From: Candidatus Enterococcus ferrettii
GTDB lineage: Bacteria; Bacillota; Bacilli; Lactobacillales; Enterococcaceae
DNA length: 64,000 nucleotides
Assembly: GCF_017377655.1 (NCBI RefSeq)
Contig: NZ_JAFREL010000020.1
Location: forward strand, 62,001 to 126,000
Direction: 5' to 3'
This document shows, piece by piece, positions 33,893-43,170 of this stretch (the first letter of the stretch is position 1; each line of letters starts with the position of its first letter). The notes below the pieces were generated by a model that was given only the letters and a program-made list of their open reading frames with translations, was not told where the DNA came from and did not search any database. Both the position numbers and the translations under genes were made by a program.

Positions 33893-35404
33893 TTAGTGTT
33901 TTAAAACATGTTCGTCTTTTTGAATAATATGATGTTCACCACGAGCGGCTGGGTAAACAGACCGATTGACCTCTTCTGCCTTCATATGAACAGGCTCTTC
34001 CAAAACAGCGTGCTGCTTCTTATCATGCAGCTCATAAATAATAAAGGGCAACAAAACCGTTACAATAAAGCTAATCAACAAAATGATTTGATACGTCCGA
34101 TGTTCATTGGCTGCAATTGATGCTGGGGGAACAAATGAAATCAGCAAGGCAAAGATTGATAAAACGAACCCTATTCCGCTGATTATTATTTTACCCGCTG
34201 TTTTACCCGGAACATTATACGTTCGCTTAAGATCTTTCTTCTTAAAAATTAACACAAAGTAACCGATAAAAAATAGTAAATAGCCTACTAAATAGATCAC
34301 CACAGTTAACGAAATCGCTACAAGAAATGACAAGTTATTTCCGCCACCGCCAAAGGTTAAGACCGCTCCCCATATCGTTACAATAATTCCTTGAATCATA
34401 ATTAACGGAACGGGCACACCATGCTGATTCGTTTTACGAAAGAACGGTGGTAATAACCCTCTTTGAGCTGCTGTAAACATTCCTCTGGAAGGACCTACAA
34501 CCCATGAACTGACTTCGCCCATTACACCAAAGGCAATCATTAGTGCAATGATTTTTACTGCCCAACCTAAATGTGCATTAAAGTGTAGAATTAACGATTC
34601 AAAGGTTTGGATCACACCTGCACTTAAAGACAATTCCTTTTGAGGAATAACTGCTGCAACCGAAAAACCGCCAATTGCATCCAAAGCAATCGCTAAAATG
34701 ACCAATAAAAACATCGCCAACGGGTAGTTTCTTTGCGGATTTTCTAGCTCATTGATGTGAGAGGCCGAAGCTTCCACTCCCATATAAGCTAAAATAAACG
34801 AAACAAAAACTACCAAAGTAGATAATTTTGAAAAGTCAGGAATAAAAGCTTCTGGGCTTAGTGTCATTTGAATTGGATTACCGCCAATAAAATAAGCAAT
34901 TGCCAAAACAAACAGAATAACCGAAGGAATGACGATACCAATCACAAAACCAGCCTTAGCAATTTTCGCCGTCCGTTTGGTCCCTCCAAGCTGAGAAAAA
35001 GTTAATCCCCAAAAAATTACCAGCACACCAATATATTTAATTAAGGGGTCTGTGTTCAATTCTGGGAAATTCAGCACATAGGATAACGCACCAAGAATAA
35101 AATAGATCATAGTAATAAAACCTACTGTAATTTGAAACCACTGGAAAAAAATGGCCGCGAAACCAAAACGTTCACCCAGGGTTTGACTGACCCAGCTGAA
35201 TATCCCGCCATCTTTCCAACCTTCAACTGTCGCCATTTCTGCTGCACAAAGCGCCACCGGCAGAAACCATAAAATACCGCCTAATAACAAGAAAAAGACT
35301 AAATGCAGCTGAGAAGTAGCAAAAGTAGGATACTCATAAACGGTCAAAACCATTGAAGCCGTTAAGGCAAAAAAGCCGAATAGAGATAATTGTTTTTTGT
35401 CCAT
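33893..35404 (-). CDS. gadC: Glutamate:GABA antiporter
   Basis: A 503-residue APC-family exchanger with about 12 membrane helices. N-terminal FGFFALTASMVLTVYEYPTFA-type opening (residues 9-29), LPVALCAAEMATVEGWKDGG near 50-70 and GVEASASHINELENPQRNYP near 205. The hydrophilic C-terminal tail (about 460-503) is rich in His and Glu and probably forms the pH-dependent plug known in E. coli GadC. Imports glutamate and exports GABA. First gene of the gad operon. Promoter region has a -10 (35499-35504) overlapped by a large inverted repeat. Confidence 0.93.
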   Translation of the reverse strand: MDKKQLSLFGFFALTASMVLTVYEYPTFATSQLHLVFFLLLGGILWFLPVALCAAEMATVEGWKDGGIFSWVSQTLGERFGFAAIFFQWFQITVGFITMIYFILGALSYVLNFPELNTDPLIKYIGVLVIFWGLTFSQLGGTKRTAKIAKAGFVIGIVIPSVILFVLAIAYFIGGNPIQMTLSPEAFIPDFSKLSTLVVFVSFILAYMGVEASASHINELENPQRNYPLAMFLLVILAIALDAIGGFSVAAVIPQKELSLSAGVIQTFESLILHFNAHLGWAVKIIALMIAFGVMGEVSSWVVGPSRGMFTAAQRGLLPPFFRKTNQHGVPVPLIMIQGIIVTIWGAVLTFGGGGNNLSFLVAISLTVVIYLVGYLLFFIGYFVLIFKKKDLKRTYNVPGKTAGKIIISGIGFVLSIFALLISFVPPASIAANEHRTYQIILLISFIVTVLLPFIIYELHDKKQHAVLEEPVHMKAEEVNRSVYPAARGEHHIIQKDEHVLKH

Positions 35405-35498
35405 ATCAATACTTCCTCATCTTATTTTTCTGCTTTTTTTATTTAAAGGAAAAGCGAATCCTTTTTACTAATCGTGCACCTCTTTTCTTACAAGACGA

Positions 35499-35575
35499 AG
35501 TATAGCAGGGAATGAAGGGATAATTTTCCTGATTTTTTCATTTTCATCTTTCATAAAATAAAAAAATCAGGAAAA
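35499..35575 (-). promoter_or_regulatory. gadCB promoter region with 15-bp inverted repeat
   Basis: A minus-strand -10 TATACT lies at 35499-35504 without a recognisable -35. In its place sits a perfect 15-bp inverted repeat (35524-35538 with 35561-35575, 22-bp spacer) of TTTTCCTGATTTTTT. The position suggests an activator or repressor site, perhaps for the nearby Mga-like protein. Confidence 0.6.
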
Positions 35576-35585
35576 AAGTCCAAAC

Positions 35586-35617
35586 AAAAAAAGCCGTATC
35601 CTCATCAGATACGACTT
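35586..35617 (-). terminator. Terminator of the isochorismatase-family gene
   Basis: A 9-bp stem (35592-35600 with 35608-35616, one G-U pair), 7-nt loop and seven Us on the minus strand, 8 bp after the stop codon. Confidence 0.92.
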
Positions 35618-35624
35618 CATGAAA

Positions 35625-36242
35625 TTATCTTAAGTTTGAAAAAGCACCGAATTTAGTTAATAACTCATCGAATCCATCCGTTGTTTCTTCACGATTCCAA
35701 TCACGCTGTAATTCGCAAGCCAATTGAGAAATTGAGGTTAATTGAGCCCCTGCTTGTTCTACACGACGTAATGCAGTTTCATGCGCTACTAAAGAGGTTC
35801 CGCCAACTGCATCAACAATCGGATAAACTTCAAAGCCTTCTTTTATAGCATCCAAGGTAGGAAAGGTCAAACATGCTTCTGTCCATAATGCTAAGATCAA
35901 AATTTTCTTGCGGCCAGTTGCTTTGATCGCTTCATTGTATTCCTTATCTTCCCAAGCATTAATTGAGCTACGGTCATACGAGATTGCATCTTCGCCAACT
36001 GCTCGTTTTAGAACCGGAATCGTATCAGTGTTCCAGCCTTTTTCAACGTTTACTGTTGATAAGACGATTGGGATATTATATAACTTCGCTAATTCGATTA
36101 CGATTTCGGTGTTGCGAATTAATTCTGAACGATTCATAGAATTAATCGAGTTAATTTGGGTTGGTTGATAGTCAATTACTGTCAATACAGTATTATCTGG
36201 AGATAACAAATGGTCGTCGGTTCGTTTTGCATAACTTGTCAT
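35625..36242 (-). CDS. Isochorismatase-family (YcaC-like) cysteine hydrolase
   Basis: A 205-residue cysteine hydrolase. Catalytic Asp in TVIDYQPTQ near residue 23, Lys in the LKRAVGE region near 87, and nucleophile Cys in LWTEACLTFPTLDA near 118. The fold includes nicotinamidases and many enzymes of unknown substrate; closest type from memory is YcaC. Monocistronic, between the gad and MFS genes. Confidence 0.85.
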   Translation of the reverse strand: MTSYAKRTDDHLLSPDNTVLTVIDYQPTQINSINSMNRSELIRNTEIVIELAKLYNIPIVLSTVNVEKGWNTDTIPVLKRAVGEDAISYDRSSINAWEDKEYNEAIKATGRKKILILALWTEACLTFPTLDAIKEGFEVYPIVDAVGGTSLVAHETALRRVEQAGAQLTSISQLACELQRDWNREETTDGFDELLTKFGAFSNLR

Positions 36243-36382
36243 TTTTATCCACCTTTCTTAATAAGGCCAGTATACTCTGAAACCATAATTTAGGCGAACA
36301 ATCTGCCGGATAGGCCAAAAATAGCGAAATGACTCCTAATTAAAGGCACATCATGTCGCTAATATTTTAGATTGATTCTTTT

Positions 36383-37585
36383 TTAATCCTCTGCTGCTAA
36401 AAAGACAATAATTGTACCGACCGCCGAAATAATTGTACCTATCAGCAGCATTGCTTGAACCGAAAAGAAATTCAACAGCTGTCCTCCTAAAAAGGAACCG
36501 ACAATGCCGCCAATAGTATTCGCAGTTGCCATTAACGTTTGCCCTTTTATCAAGTCTTTTTGTGGAATAATTTGATTCGTATAATAAACTGAAGCCGTCG
36601 TGTGCAAAGCAAAGCCAAGCATCTGCAGACTTTGAGCCACATTAATCATCGCAATATTTCCTGCTGCCAGCATTAGTACTGCTTTCACCGTGAAAAAGAA
36701 GGCAGCAACGCGAATTAGGGTCTTGCAGCGGAAGCGGGTTAACAACCAAGTAAATAGAAACATCGTCGGCAGTTCACTCACAGCAGCAATCGAAAGAGAG
36801 GACCCAACATTCGCTTCTGTCCCTCCTAAAGGCGCCAGAATCTGATACATATAACTGTTCCCAATAGTATGGAAAACAAACAGCATCGATACCCCGATCA
36901 ATAGGACCATAAAACGTTTGTATTTTTTTATAAAGACCGGTAAGCTGCTAGGTTCCTCCAACTCTGGGATTGCCGAAACTTCCATTTCAGTCAATGAGAC
37001 TGAATATTTACCTGCCTTTTTCCTAGTATCAATCCAAAAGGTGGCAACAATAAAGAACAGAAAAATTCCCATCATCAAATACAAAATCACATTGGCAGAA
37101 TAGCGCTCAATCAAAACACCAGTTACTGCCGATGCTCCGGCAAAAGCCAACGAACCCAATCCGCGAGCAACGCCAAAATTGAGTCCATAGCCGCGGCTAA
37201 TAAAGAAGGTTCCTACCGAAATCGTGATTGGCTGCAGCAAAATCAAACTAGTGTAAAGTAAGATATAAATCAGCGCTACCGGTAAAAACTGGCTCGGCAA
37301 AACAATTAGAATAAGAGAAAACCCGACAACGAAGGCAGCCATAACAGCAGCCAAATGAGATAACGTCAGCTTCTTCATCCGATCGGCAAAAGAGGCGATA
37401 AAGGGTTGCAATAGCGTTGCTACCAAATTGGCGATCGCCAGTACTAAACCAATCTGTCCATTGCTGAATTGACGGGAAAGCAGAAACACTGACGTAAAAG
37501 TTCCTAGTACGGAATATCCCATCCAATAGGGCATCTGCATACTGATATATTGTAAATTTAATTTAGCATTTTCGTGACGATCCAT
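36383..37585 (-). CDS. MFS transporter
   Basis: A 400-residue major-facilitator protein with 12 predicted membrane helices and a central cytoplasmic loop (about 190-215). The opening LQYISMQMPYWMGYSVLGTF and the ASFADRMKKLTL loop (about 64-75) resemble the MFS_1-like/LacY-type group that includes phenylpropionate and nucleoside permeases. Substrate not predictable. It has a good promoter (37639-37667) and stands alone. Confidence 0.82.
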   Translation of the reverse strand: MDRHENAKLNLQYISMQMPYWMGYSVLGTFTSVFLLSRQFSNGQIGLVLAIANLVATLLQPFIASFADRMKKLTLSHLAAVMAAFVVGFSLILIVLPSQFLPVALIYILLYTSLILLQPITISVGTFFISRGYGLNFGVARGLGSLAFAGASAVTGVLIERYSANVILYLMMGIFLFFIVATFWIDTRKKAGKYSVSLTEMEVSAIPELEEPSSLPVFIKKYKRFMVLLIGVSMLFVFHTIGNSYMYQILAPLGGTEANVGSSLSIAAVSELPTMFLFTWLLTRFRCKTLIRVAAFFFTVKAVLMLAAGNIAMINVAQSLQMLGFALHTTASVYYTNQIIPQKDLIKGQTLMATANTIGGIVGSFLGGQLLNFFSVQAMLLIGTIISAVGTIIVFLAAED

Positions 37586-37638
37586 CCTTACCCTCCAAAA
37601 TTTTATCCAAAAAGCAGCACAAATAGGCGTGTAAATTG

Positions 37639-37667
37639 ATTGTACCTTGCAGATAGTGCGAATACAA
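37639..37667 (-). promoter_or_regulatory. Promoter of the MFS gene
   Basis: Minus-strand TTGTAT (37662-37667), 17-bp spacer, TACAAT (37639-37644), 54 bp before the start codon. Confidence 0.75.
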
Positions 37668-37779
37668 TCCTATTTCTTTGCTTCCATTGATAAAAACAAA
37701 CCTCTCAGGTAACTCTTGGAGTTCAATTAGGTTGCTTTGGGTAGATTCAAAACAATTATCACTGGTGTTCTAATCCCTT

Positions 37780-38793
37780 TTACTTTCGTTTCTTCCTCTT
37801 CCGATTCTTTTTAGGCTTGTTGTTTCCCACCAGTTTCTTTCTCAGCTCCTGCTCTTTCTTTTTTTCCTCTCTTTTCTTCGCCTGCTCGCCAAATAGATCG
37901 GGATTTTTTCCCTTGCCTCGGATTCGCCGTTTTTCTTCTAAAATTTCTTCTTTGGTACGCTTGAGCTTCGTACCACTTAAGGACAAATCTTTTTTCTTGG
38001 GCTGACCTTTATCTGTAGAATCTTCAGAAAAACTTGAATCTGTCATCTGCGAAAAATCTTTTTTCTGTTGTGAATGCCCCTTCTCACTTGGTTTCTTTTC
38101 ATCGGTCTTCTGTTTCTGCTGTGTTGTTTTGCCTCTTTCTAATTTGTCCGGCTGGTAGTTAGGATCTTCTTCATTGCGGATATCAAAATCGCGAAATCGC
38201 TCATCAATAGAAAAATCCAACCAGACCACTTCTGTAAAGCGACGAGTTCCTTCTTTTTGAAAAATAGTTAATTCGCCCAGAATATTTAAAAGAGCTCGAT
38301 GTTCCTGGGAGGAACGCAAAGCAACCACATTACTCAAGCTCCAGTTATGCCCCTTACTACTTTCATCTTTAAATAAAGCCTTTAAGGTTAATTTCTTTTC
38401 GCCGGCTTGTTCCCCCACGTTAAGTATCGGACGCAACTTCTCTATACGTAAACGTGTTTGTTCTGTTAATTGCGCATATTCTATTTGGTTCTCAAATAAA
38501 CGATCAATAACCTGAACCCACTCATCCTCAGTAAAGTAATCTTCAAAATAGACACACAAATTTCGCACGGAGTTTAATTCTTCAACTGAACTAGTTAAAA
38601 ATAGTGAACACACCAATTCTTTAGCAAAATAAGAGAAGTCTTGTGTAGAAAAGGCATTTTTTACCATTATTGCTAAAGCATACTGAATGACACAGGCAGT
38701 CTGTTTCGTATCATTGTAAAATTCCTCAATCTTTTTCTCTAAATTTTCTCTCTTAGTAACAAACAACTGATATTGGGTCAATACTTTAGTCAT
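37780..38793 (-). CDS. Uncharacterised protein with Lys-rich tail
   Basis: I do not recognise this 337-residue protein. Residues 1-205 look globular and mostly helical, with no signal peptide or membrane segment. From about 210 to the end it is low-complexity and strongly basic, rich in Lys, Glu, Gln and Ser, ending in KNRKRKKRK. Such a tail could bind nucleic acid or the ribosome; that is a guess. Start set at ATG 38793 because GGAG lies 8 nt upstream; an ATG two codons earlier is too close to it. It stands alone between two long non-coding stretches. Confidence 0.7.
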   Translation of the reverse strand: MTKVLTQYQLFVTKRENLEKKIEEFYNDTKQTACVIQYALAIMVKNAFSTQDFSYFAKELVCSLFLTSSVEELNSVRNLCVYFEDYFTEDEWVQVIDRLFENQIEYAQLTEQTRLRIEKLRPILNVGEQAGEKKLTLKALFKDESSKGHNWSLSNVVALRSSQEHRALLNILGELTIFQKEGTRRFTEVVWLDFSIDERFRDFDIRNEEDPNYQPDKLERGKTTQQKQKTDEKKPSEKGHSQQKKDFSQMTDSSFSEDSTDKGQPKKKDLSLSGTKLKRTKEEILEEKRRIRGKGKNPDLFGEQAKKREEKKKEQELRKKLVGNNKPKKNRKRKKRK

Positions 38794-39951
38794 ATTCATA
38801 GCTCCTTATCCATTTTTGTGCTAGATTTCTGAATTTGAGACAGATTTCGCAGTTGATCAGCATCTACTCATGTATAAGGTATGTAAAAAATTGCAAATCG
38901 TTTTGCCAAACTTTTTTCTTAAGAAAAAATTAATCTTTTTCGAAAAAAAGTGAAAAACAACCTGTTAAGCATTGCCGTTATCAATTTCCCATAAATGATT
39001 TTCTAGAAATACTTCTTTAACCTCTGTTTATCCTCGAACAAAACAATGAACCAAGTTGGCTACCAGTTCTTCTATTTTAATTCGAAGTACTCCGTTTGCC
39101 TATATTCACCTGATCCTCGGAACAAATAGCAAAAAGCTGCTTGCTTAAAAGAGCTCTTTGCTAGTATATAATCCGAAAAATTGCCAATATTTTCATCAGA
39201 ACGACTGCTTCTTTAAGCTATTTTATTAGAACAAAATACGGTCAGTAATTTCTGAAATTATTGTTGTAATGAGTCTAAAAAATAAAGATTTTGGCTTAGT
39301 CTTTTCCAAATAATCCCTCCAATCTATTCTCCTAAGAATAAACTGAGGTCTGAAACAACACCATCGATTCTTACAGGAGTCAGCTTGCAAAATTGTACGT
39401 TGCATCTCCTTTTTGCTTTATGACGATATTGTAAGTTAGTTAGCGGTTCTTTCGATGTCGACTTTTTGTCTTCTTCAATAGAATAAGATGGTCGGCAATC
39501 GATCATTAAAAAAAAGCATCACCTAACGAAAGGAAAATACGATTGGTTTGTTGGCAGGCTGGGCGTTGGATATGCGGGTTACAGGATTTTCGTCATAAAT
39601 CAGCCTAAGACACACGCTTGTTAAACTGTAAGAGCAGTAAAAATTAAGGGAAACGACAAGAGGAGGAACAAATCCTAATTTTACCTAGACAGAGTGCACA
39701 AAAACTTAGGAAATTTAAGTTTTTAATTGAACTCATACTGGGAATGAATCCTTTGAGCCCATAAAATAGCTATCAGGCAAGCCACTGCTTTTTCCAAAGA
39801 TCTCACAATTACAAAAAAAGAGTTATGAAAGAAAGTTACCAAAACAAACTGATGAGGTGGGTCTTCTGAGTTTATTGCACACTTCCCAATTATTGGCGAT
39901 GAAACCTTCCAAAACATACTTATTATTCATAGAATCCCTTCGAACCAAAAG
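38794..39951. other. 1.16-kb region without a supported gene
   Basis: Only short frames without ribosome-binding sites occur. Visible elements are an 18-bp perfect palindrome TTTTTTCTTAAGAAAAAA (38912-38929), an inverted repeat built on TAGCAAA/TTTGCTA (about 39127-39163) followed by TATAAT (39167-39172), and AT-rich DNA. It could hold a small RNA or a decayed gene; I cannot name either. Confidence 0.4.
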
Positions 39952-40773
39952 GTGATGAGTCCCATTGAATACAAAAAAATTAAAAAACTATACAATCCAA
40001 TCTGGATTAGAAAAGAGGTGTTGATTCTGTTAAATAGAAATCAACTAAAAATTACTATGCTGGTTGTGATGACGTTGGATCATATCGCTCCGTTCATCAC
40101 ACCTGAACTGTCCACATTTTTCCACGCACTTACTCGTTGTGTGGCCGTCTTTTTCGGCTACATGCTGGTGGAGGGATTTCATTATACTAGGAATCAAAAA
40201 ACGTATATCTACCGTCTTTATGGTTGGGCCCTTCTGATGTTCCTAGGAAACACCTTACTTAATCACTTCTCAGAAAGTTCCGTTCAAATCCACAACAATA
40301 TTTTTCTGACATTGGCAGTAGGTGCTTCTTTACTTTATCTGATTACACTTATCCAAACTGCCATTTCCTTGCAGAAAAAAGTGCTGCTTAGCATTCTCTT
40401 TTTATTGTTACTAGTCTCAGGTTTGTTGACTGAGGGAGGAATTGTCGTTTTACCCTTCATTCTCATTACCTACTTTACAAAAGGAAGCTGGTTCAAACGA
40501 GATATCCTATACTTGGTTTTTGCACTTATACTATTGCTGTTGTTTGATTTACCGCCTATTCTACAATCACAAACCAACCGTGAATTTTGGTTGAATTTCG
40601 GTTTTAATTCCTCTTGGTTGTTTATCTCTGTAATACCGATTCTACATCTATACAACGGAGAAAAAGGCAGCAGCAGTCCTTGGACAAAGCACCTATTTTA
40701 TATTTATTATCCTCTCCATTTATGGGGAATCACCTTCTTAGCAAGGTTGTTGGAATTTTCAACTCAATCATAA
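39952..40773 (+). CDS. TraX-like membrane protein
   Basis: A 273-residue polytopic protein with about seven helices. The core MTLDHIAPFITPELSTFFHA (about residues 41-60) and VAVFFGYMLVEGFHYTRN (about 65-82) is the TraX signature; TraX acetylates F-pilin, while chromosomal members in Firmicutes have unknown roles. The start is uncertain: GTG 39952 (or ATG 39955) has little upstream support, whereas an RBS-like AGAGGTG precedes TTG 40021, which would give a protein of 250 residues closer to the family. Same strand as the YdcF-like gene 63 bp downstream. Confidence 0.7.
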   Translation: MMSPIEYKKIKKLYNPIWIRKEVLILLNRNQLKITMLVVMTLDHIAPFITPELSTFFHALTRCVAVFFGYMLVEGFHYTRNQKTYIYRLYGWALLMFLGNTLLNHFSESSVQIHNNIFLTLAVGASLLYLITLIQTAISLQKKVLLSILFLLLLVSGLLTEGGIVVLPFILITYFTKGSWFKRDILYLVFALILLLLFDLPPILQSQTNREFWLNFGFNSSWLFISVIPILHLYNGEKGSSSPWTKHLFYIYYPLHLWGITFLARLLEFSTQS

Positions 40774-40836
40774 TTCAAGAGAATCTAACAGATACCTGCT
40801 ATACTTGAGCCAATCTAATAGAAAAAGGAGAAAAAA

Positions 40837-41859
40837 ATGTTTGCTGTTTTTGTTTGTTTAGCCCTCTTAGTAATTTGTGGCGCTGTATTGGTTAAAGAAA
40901 GACGTAGTATGTTGGGAGGGCTGCTTTTTGCCCTTAGCGGCATGTTGTTACTACTGCTTGGCTTATCAGAAATGCTTGTTCGTCTTGCCAATTCCTCTGA
41001 GATGGGTGGTGCAGCCGTATTAGGAATTGTTTACGGTCTGTTTCCGCTAATTTTCTTTGCAATTATTTTATACTTTATTGTCAACACTAAGACGATGAGC
41101 ACTAAAGAAGGTCGCAGCTTTACAGCTAAGCTATCTGCACTTTTGGGGATTAACTTACTAATTGCGGTTCCTCTGCTTCTCTACTTAATTATTATGGGGA
41201 ATAGAGGTCTTCCCTATATTCTCTACTATCTACTTATCTTTTTACTGTTGGTGGATTTCTTGATGGTACTTTTCTTTGTCTGCTATCTCTTTTATTCTTT
41301 GATGTATCAAATGATTCCCGTAAAAAAACAGGTAGATTACCTCATCATTTTGGGCTCTGGTATTCGCAGTGAAGAAGTAACACCCCTATTGAAAAGCAGA
41401 TTAGATAAAGCTCTAGAATATTATCAAAAGAATAAAGCCGCTTATTTAGTTGTCAGCGGTGGGCAAGGACCTGATGAACCAATTTCTGAAGCAGCTGCTA
41501 TGAAGAAGTATTTGCTGTCTCAGGGAGTGGATGAACAGCACATTTTAGTGGAGGATCGATCGACTACTACTTTGGAAAATATGCTTTTTTCTAAACAAGT
41601 TATTCGTGATCATTGGGGAAAAGCTGGATTACCTACTGTGCTTTTTTCTACCAATAATTACCATGTTCTGCGCGGAGCTGTCTATGCAAGAAAAGCTGGA
41701 CTAAAAGCAGAGGGGATCGGAGCCCCTACAGCCTTTTATTTCTTACCTTCAGCCTTAATTCGTGAATACATTGCAATGCTGGTACAGTTTAAATGGTTTT
41801 CTGGACTAATGATTTTATTGTGTTTGGCTTTTGTACTTTACAGTGTCTTGCCTATTTAA
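40837..41859 (+). CDS. YdcF/SanA-like (DUF218) membrane protein
   Basis: A 340-residue protein: four or five membrane helices in the first 155 residues, a DUF218 domain (about 165-310) with VDYLIILGSGIRSEEVTP and YLVVSGGQGPDEPISEA, then a final membrane helix. DUF218 proteins (SanA, ElyC, YdcF) are linked to cell-envelope integrity and lipid-carrier handling. AAAGGAG precedes the ATG. Probably co-transcribed with the TraX-like gene. Confidence 0.85.
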   Translation: MFAVFVCLALLVICGAVLVKERRSMLGGLLFALSGMLLLLLGLSEMLVRLANSSEMGGAAVLGIVYGLFPLIFFAIILYFIVNTKTMSTKEGRSFTAKLSALLGINLLIAVPLLLYLIIMGNRGLPYILYYLLIFLLLVDFLMVLFFVCYLFYSLMYQMIPVKKQVDYLIILGSGIRSEEVTPLLKSRLDKALEYYQKNKAAYLVVSGGQGPDEPISEAAAMKKYLLSQGVDEQHILVEDRSTTTLENMLFSKQVIRDHWGKAGLPTVLFSTNNYHVLRGAVYARKAGLKAEGIGAPTAFYFLPSALIREYIAMLVQFKWFSGLMILLCLAFVLYSVLPI

Positions 41860-41866
41860 CAAACAG

Positions 41867-41908
41867 AAAAGCAACCTCTCACCGAATGAAGGCGAGAGGT
41901 TGCTTTTT
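41867..41908. terminator. Bidirectional terminator between YdcF-like and aminotransferase genes
   Basis: A perfect 14-bp stem (41867-41880 with 41894-41907) with A-run and T-run on opposite sides serves both convergent genes; it overlaps the aminotransferase stop codon. Confidence 0.93.
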
Positions 41909-43028
41909 AAACTGTTGCCAAATACTCCGAAAACTTATTCAACCCGGCAATTAATTCCTCGGTTTCGCAAGCATAGCCGATACGTACGCACTGTTCGAAC
42001 TCAAAGCAATCGCCTGGTGTAAACAGCAACCCATGATTATCAATCAAATCAATACATAGCTCGCGGCTGGGACGATCAAAATCGTAGTATAATAACGTAA
42101 CAGTTCCCGCCTGAGGCTTCACATAACTAATATGCTTTTCCTTCTTCACCCATTCGTCTAAAATCGCTAAATTATCCCGCACGATTTTTTTGTTGCGGGC
42201 CAAAATTTTGTCTTTGTTAGCAAGTGCAATCCCTGCCAGTTCTTCGTCAATCATGCCACAGCTGATAGTATTGTGATCACGATGCAAACTGCACTGCTCA
42301 ATGACTTCAGGATTAGTTGATGCGATCCAGCCTAGACGCAAACCAGCTAAGGAGAAGACTTTCGACATACTGCTTACGCTAATTCCTTTGTCATAAAGAT
42401 CAGCAATCGACGGGCTTTCTTCCTCGGCTTGGGTCAAGCCGCGATACGTTTCATCGGATAAAACATAAGCATCTACTGATTGAGCAATCGCTACAATTTC
42501 CTGCAGCATGTCTTGGTCCATTAAAGACCCCGCTGGATTATTCGGATTGTTGATGATGATCATCTTAGTCTTGTCAGACACCAATTTGCGTACTTCAGCT
42601 AAATCTGGCAGAAAATTATTTTCTGGTGTTAACGTGTGACGTTTAACAGTTGCTCTAAACGATTCAGGAATTGAATACAATTGCTGATAAGTTGGCAGCA
42701 CCGCTACTACTTCATCCTCCGGTTCAATCATTGAATAGAGAACCAAATGATTCGCTCCAATTGCGCCATGAGTGGTTAAGACTTGGTCAGGCTTGATCCC
42801 TGTATATAAAGAAGCAATCCCTTTTTTAAAGGTAGGGTTGCCAAAGATATGACCGTAAGTCAGTCTTTTTTGCAGTAATTCATTTAGTTTTTCTTCTTTG
42901 TTAATGCCAGCTAATTCAAACAATTCATCGACACTTAGGGAATCAACACAGGTTTCTCCAGTGTTATAAACAGCTTTGTCTTCGTGTTCATTCATCCATA
43001 ATTCGACCTTAAAAGGTTCAATTCTCAT
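41907..43028 (-). CDS. PLP-dependent class I/II aminotransferase
   Basis: A 373-residue fold-type I aminotransferase. NNPNNPAGSL near residue 172, YVLSDETYRGL near 200 and PLP lysine in SSMSKVFSLAGLRLGW near 231. The N-terminal part (MRIEPFKVELWMNEHED) is of the type annotated as capreomycidine-synthase-like aminotransferases in lactobacilli and enterococci; the true substrate is unknown. Divergent from the histidine phosphatase gene. Confidence 0.85.
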   Translation of the reverse strand: MRIEPFKVELWMNEHEDKAVYNTGETCVDSLSVDELFELAGINKEEKLNELLQKRLTYGHIFGNPTFKKGIASLYTGIKPDQVLTTHGAIGANHLVLYSMIEPEDEVVAVLPTYQQLYSIPESFRATVKRHTLTPENNFLPDLAEVRKLVSDKTKMIIINNPNNPAGSLMDQDMLQEIVAIAQSVDAYVLSDETYRGLTQAEEESPSIADLYDKGISVSSMSKVFSLAGLRLGWIASTNPEVIEQCSLHRDHNTISCGMIDEELAGIALANKDKILARNKKIVRDNLAILDEWVKKEKHISYVKPQAGTVTLLYYDFDRPSRELCIDLIDNHGLLFTPGDCFEFEQCVRIGYACETEELIAGLNKFSEYLATV

Positions 43029-43170
43029 TCGTTTCTTCCTTTCCCATCATCTTTTCTTAAAATATACCACAAACCTGACAATTATAGTCAGAGAGTTTTT
43101 ACAATCTTATTGCCTTAGCGAGTCTTTGATAGGTTACAATGAGAGTATCAGAAAAAGTGGAGGGATATAT

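Noticed and set aside
37586..37779. A 64-codon open minus-strand frame (reading ...ELPERFVFINGSKEIGLYSHYL...) between the Lys-rich protein and the MFS gene
   Set aside because: It has no start codon with a ribosome-binding site and overlaps the clear MFS promoter; it may be a gene remnant but I recognise no family.
39324..39917. Two short minus-strand frames (60 and 64 codons) in the long silent region
   Set aside because: No ribosome-binding sites, odd composition and no family resemblance.
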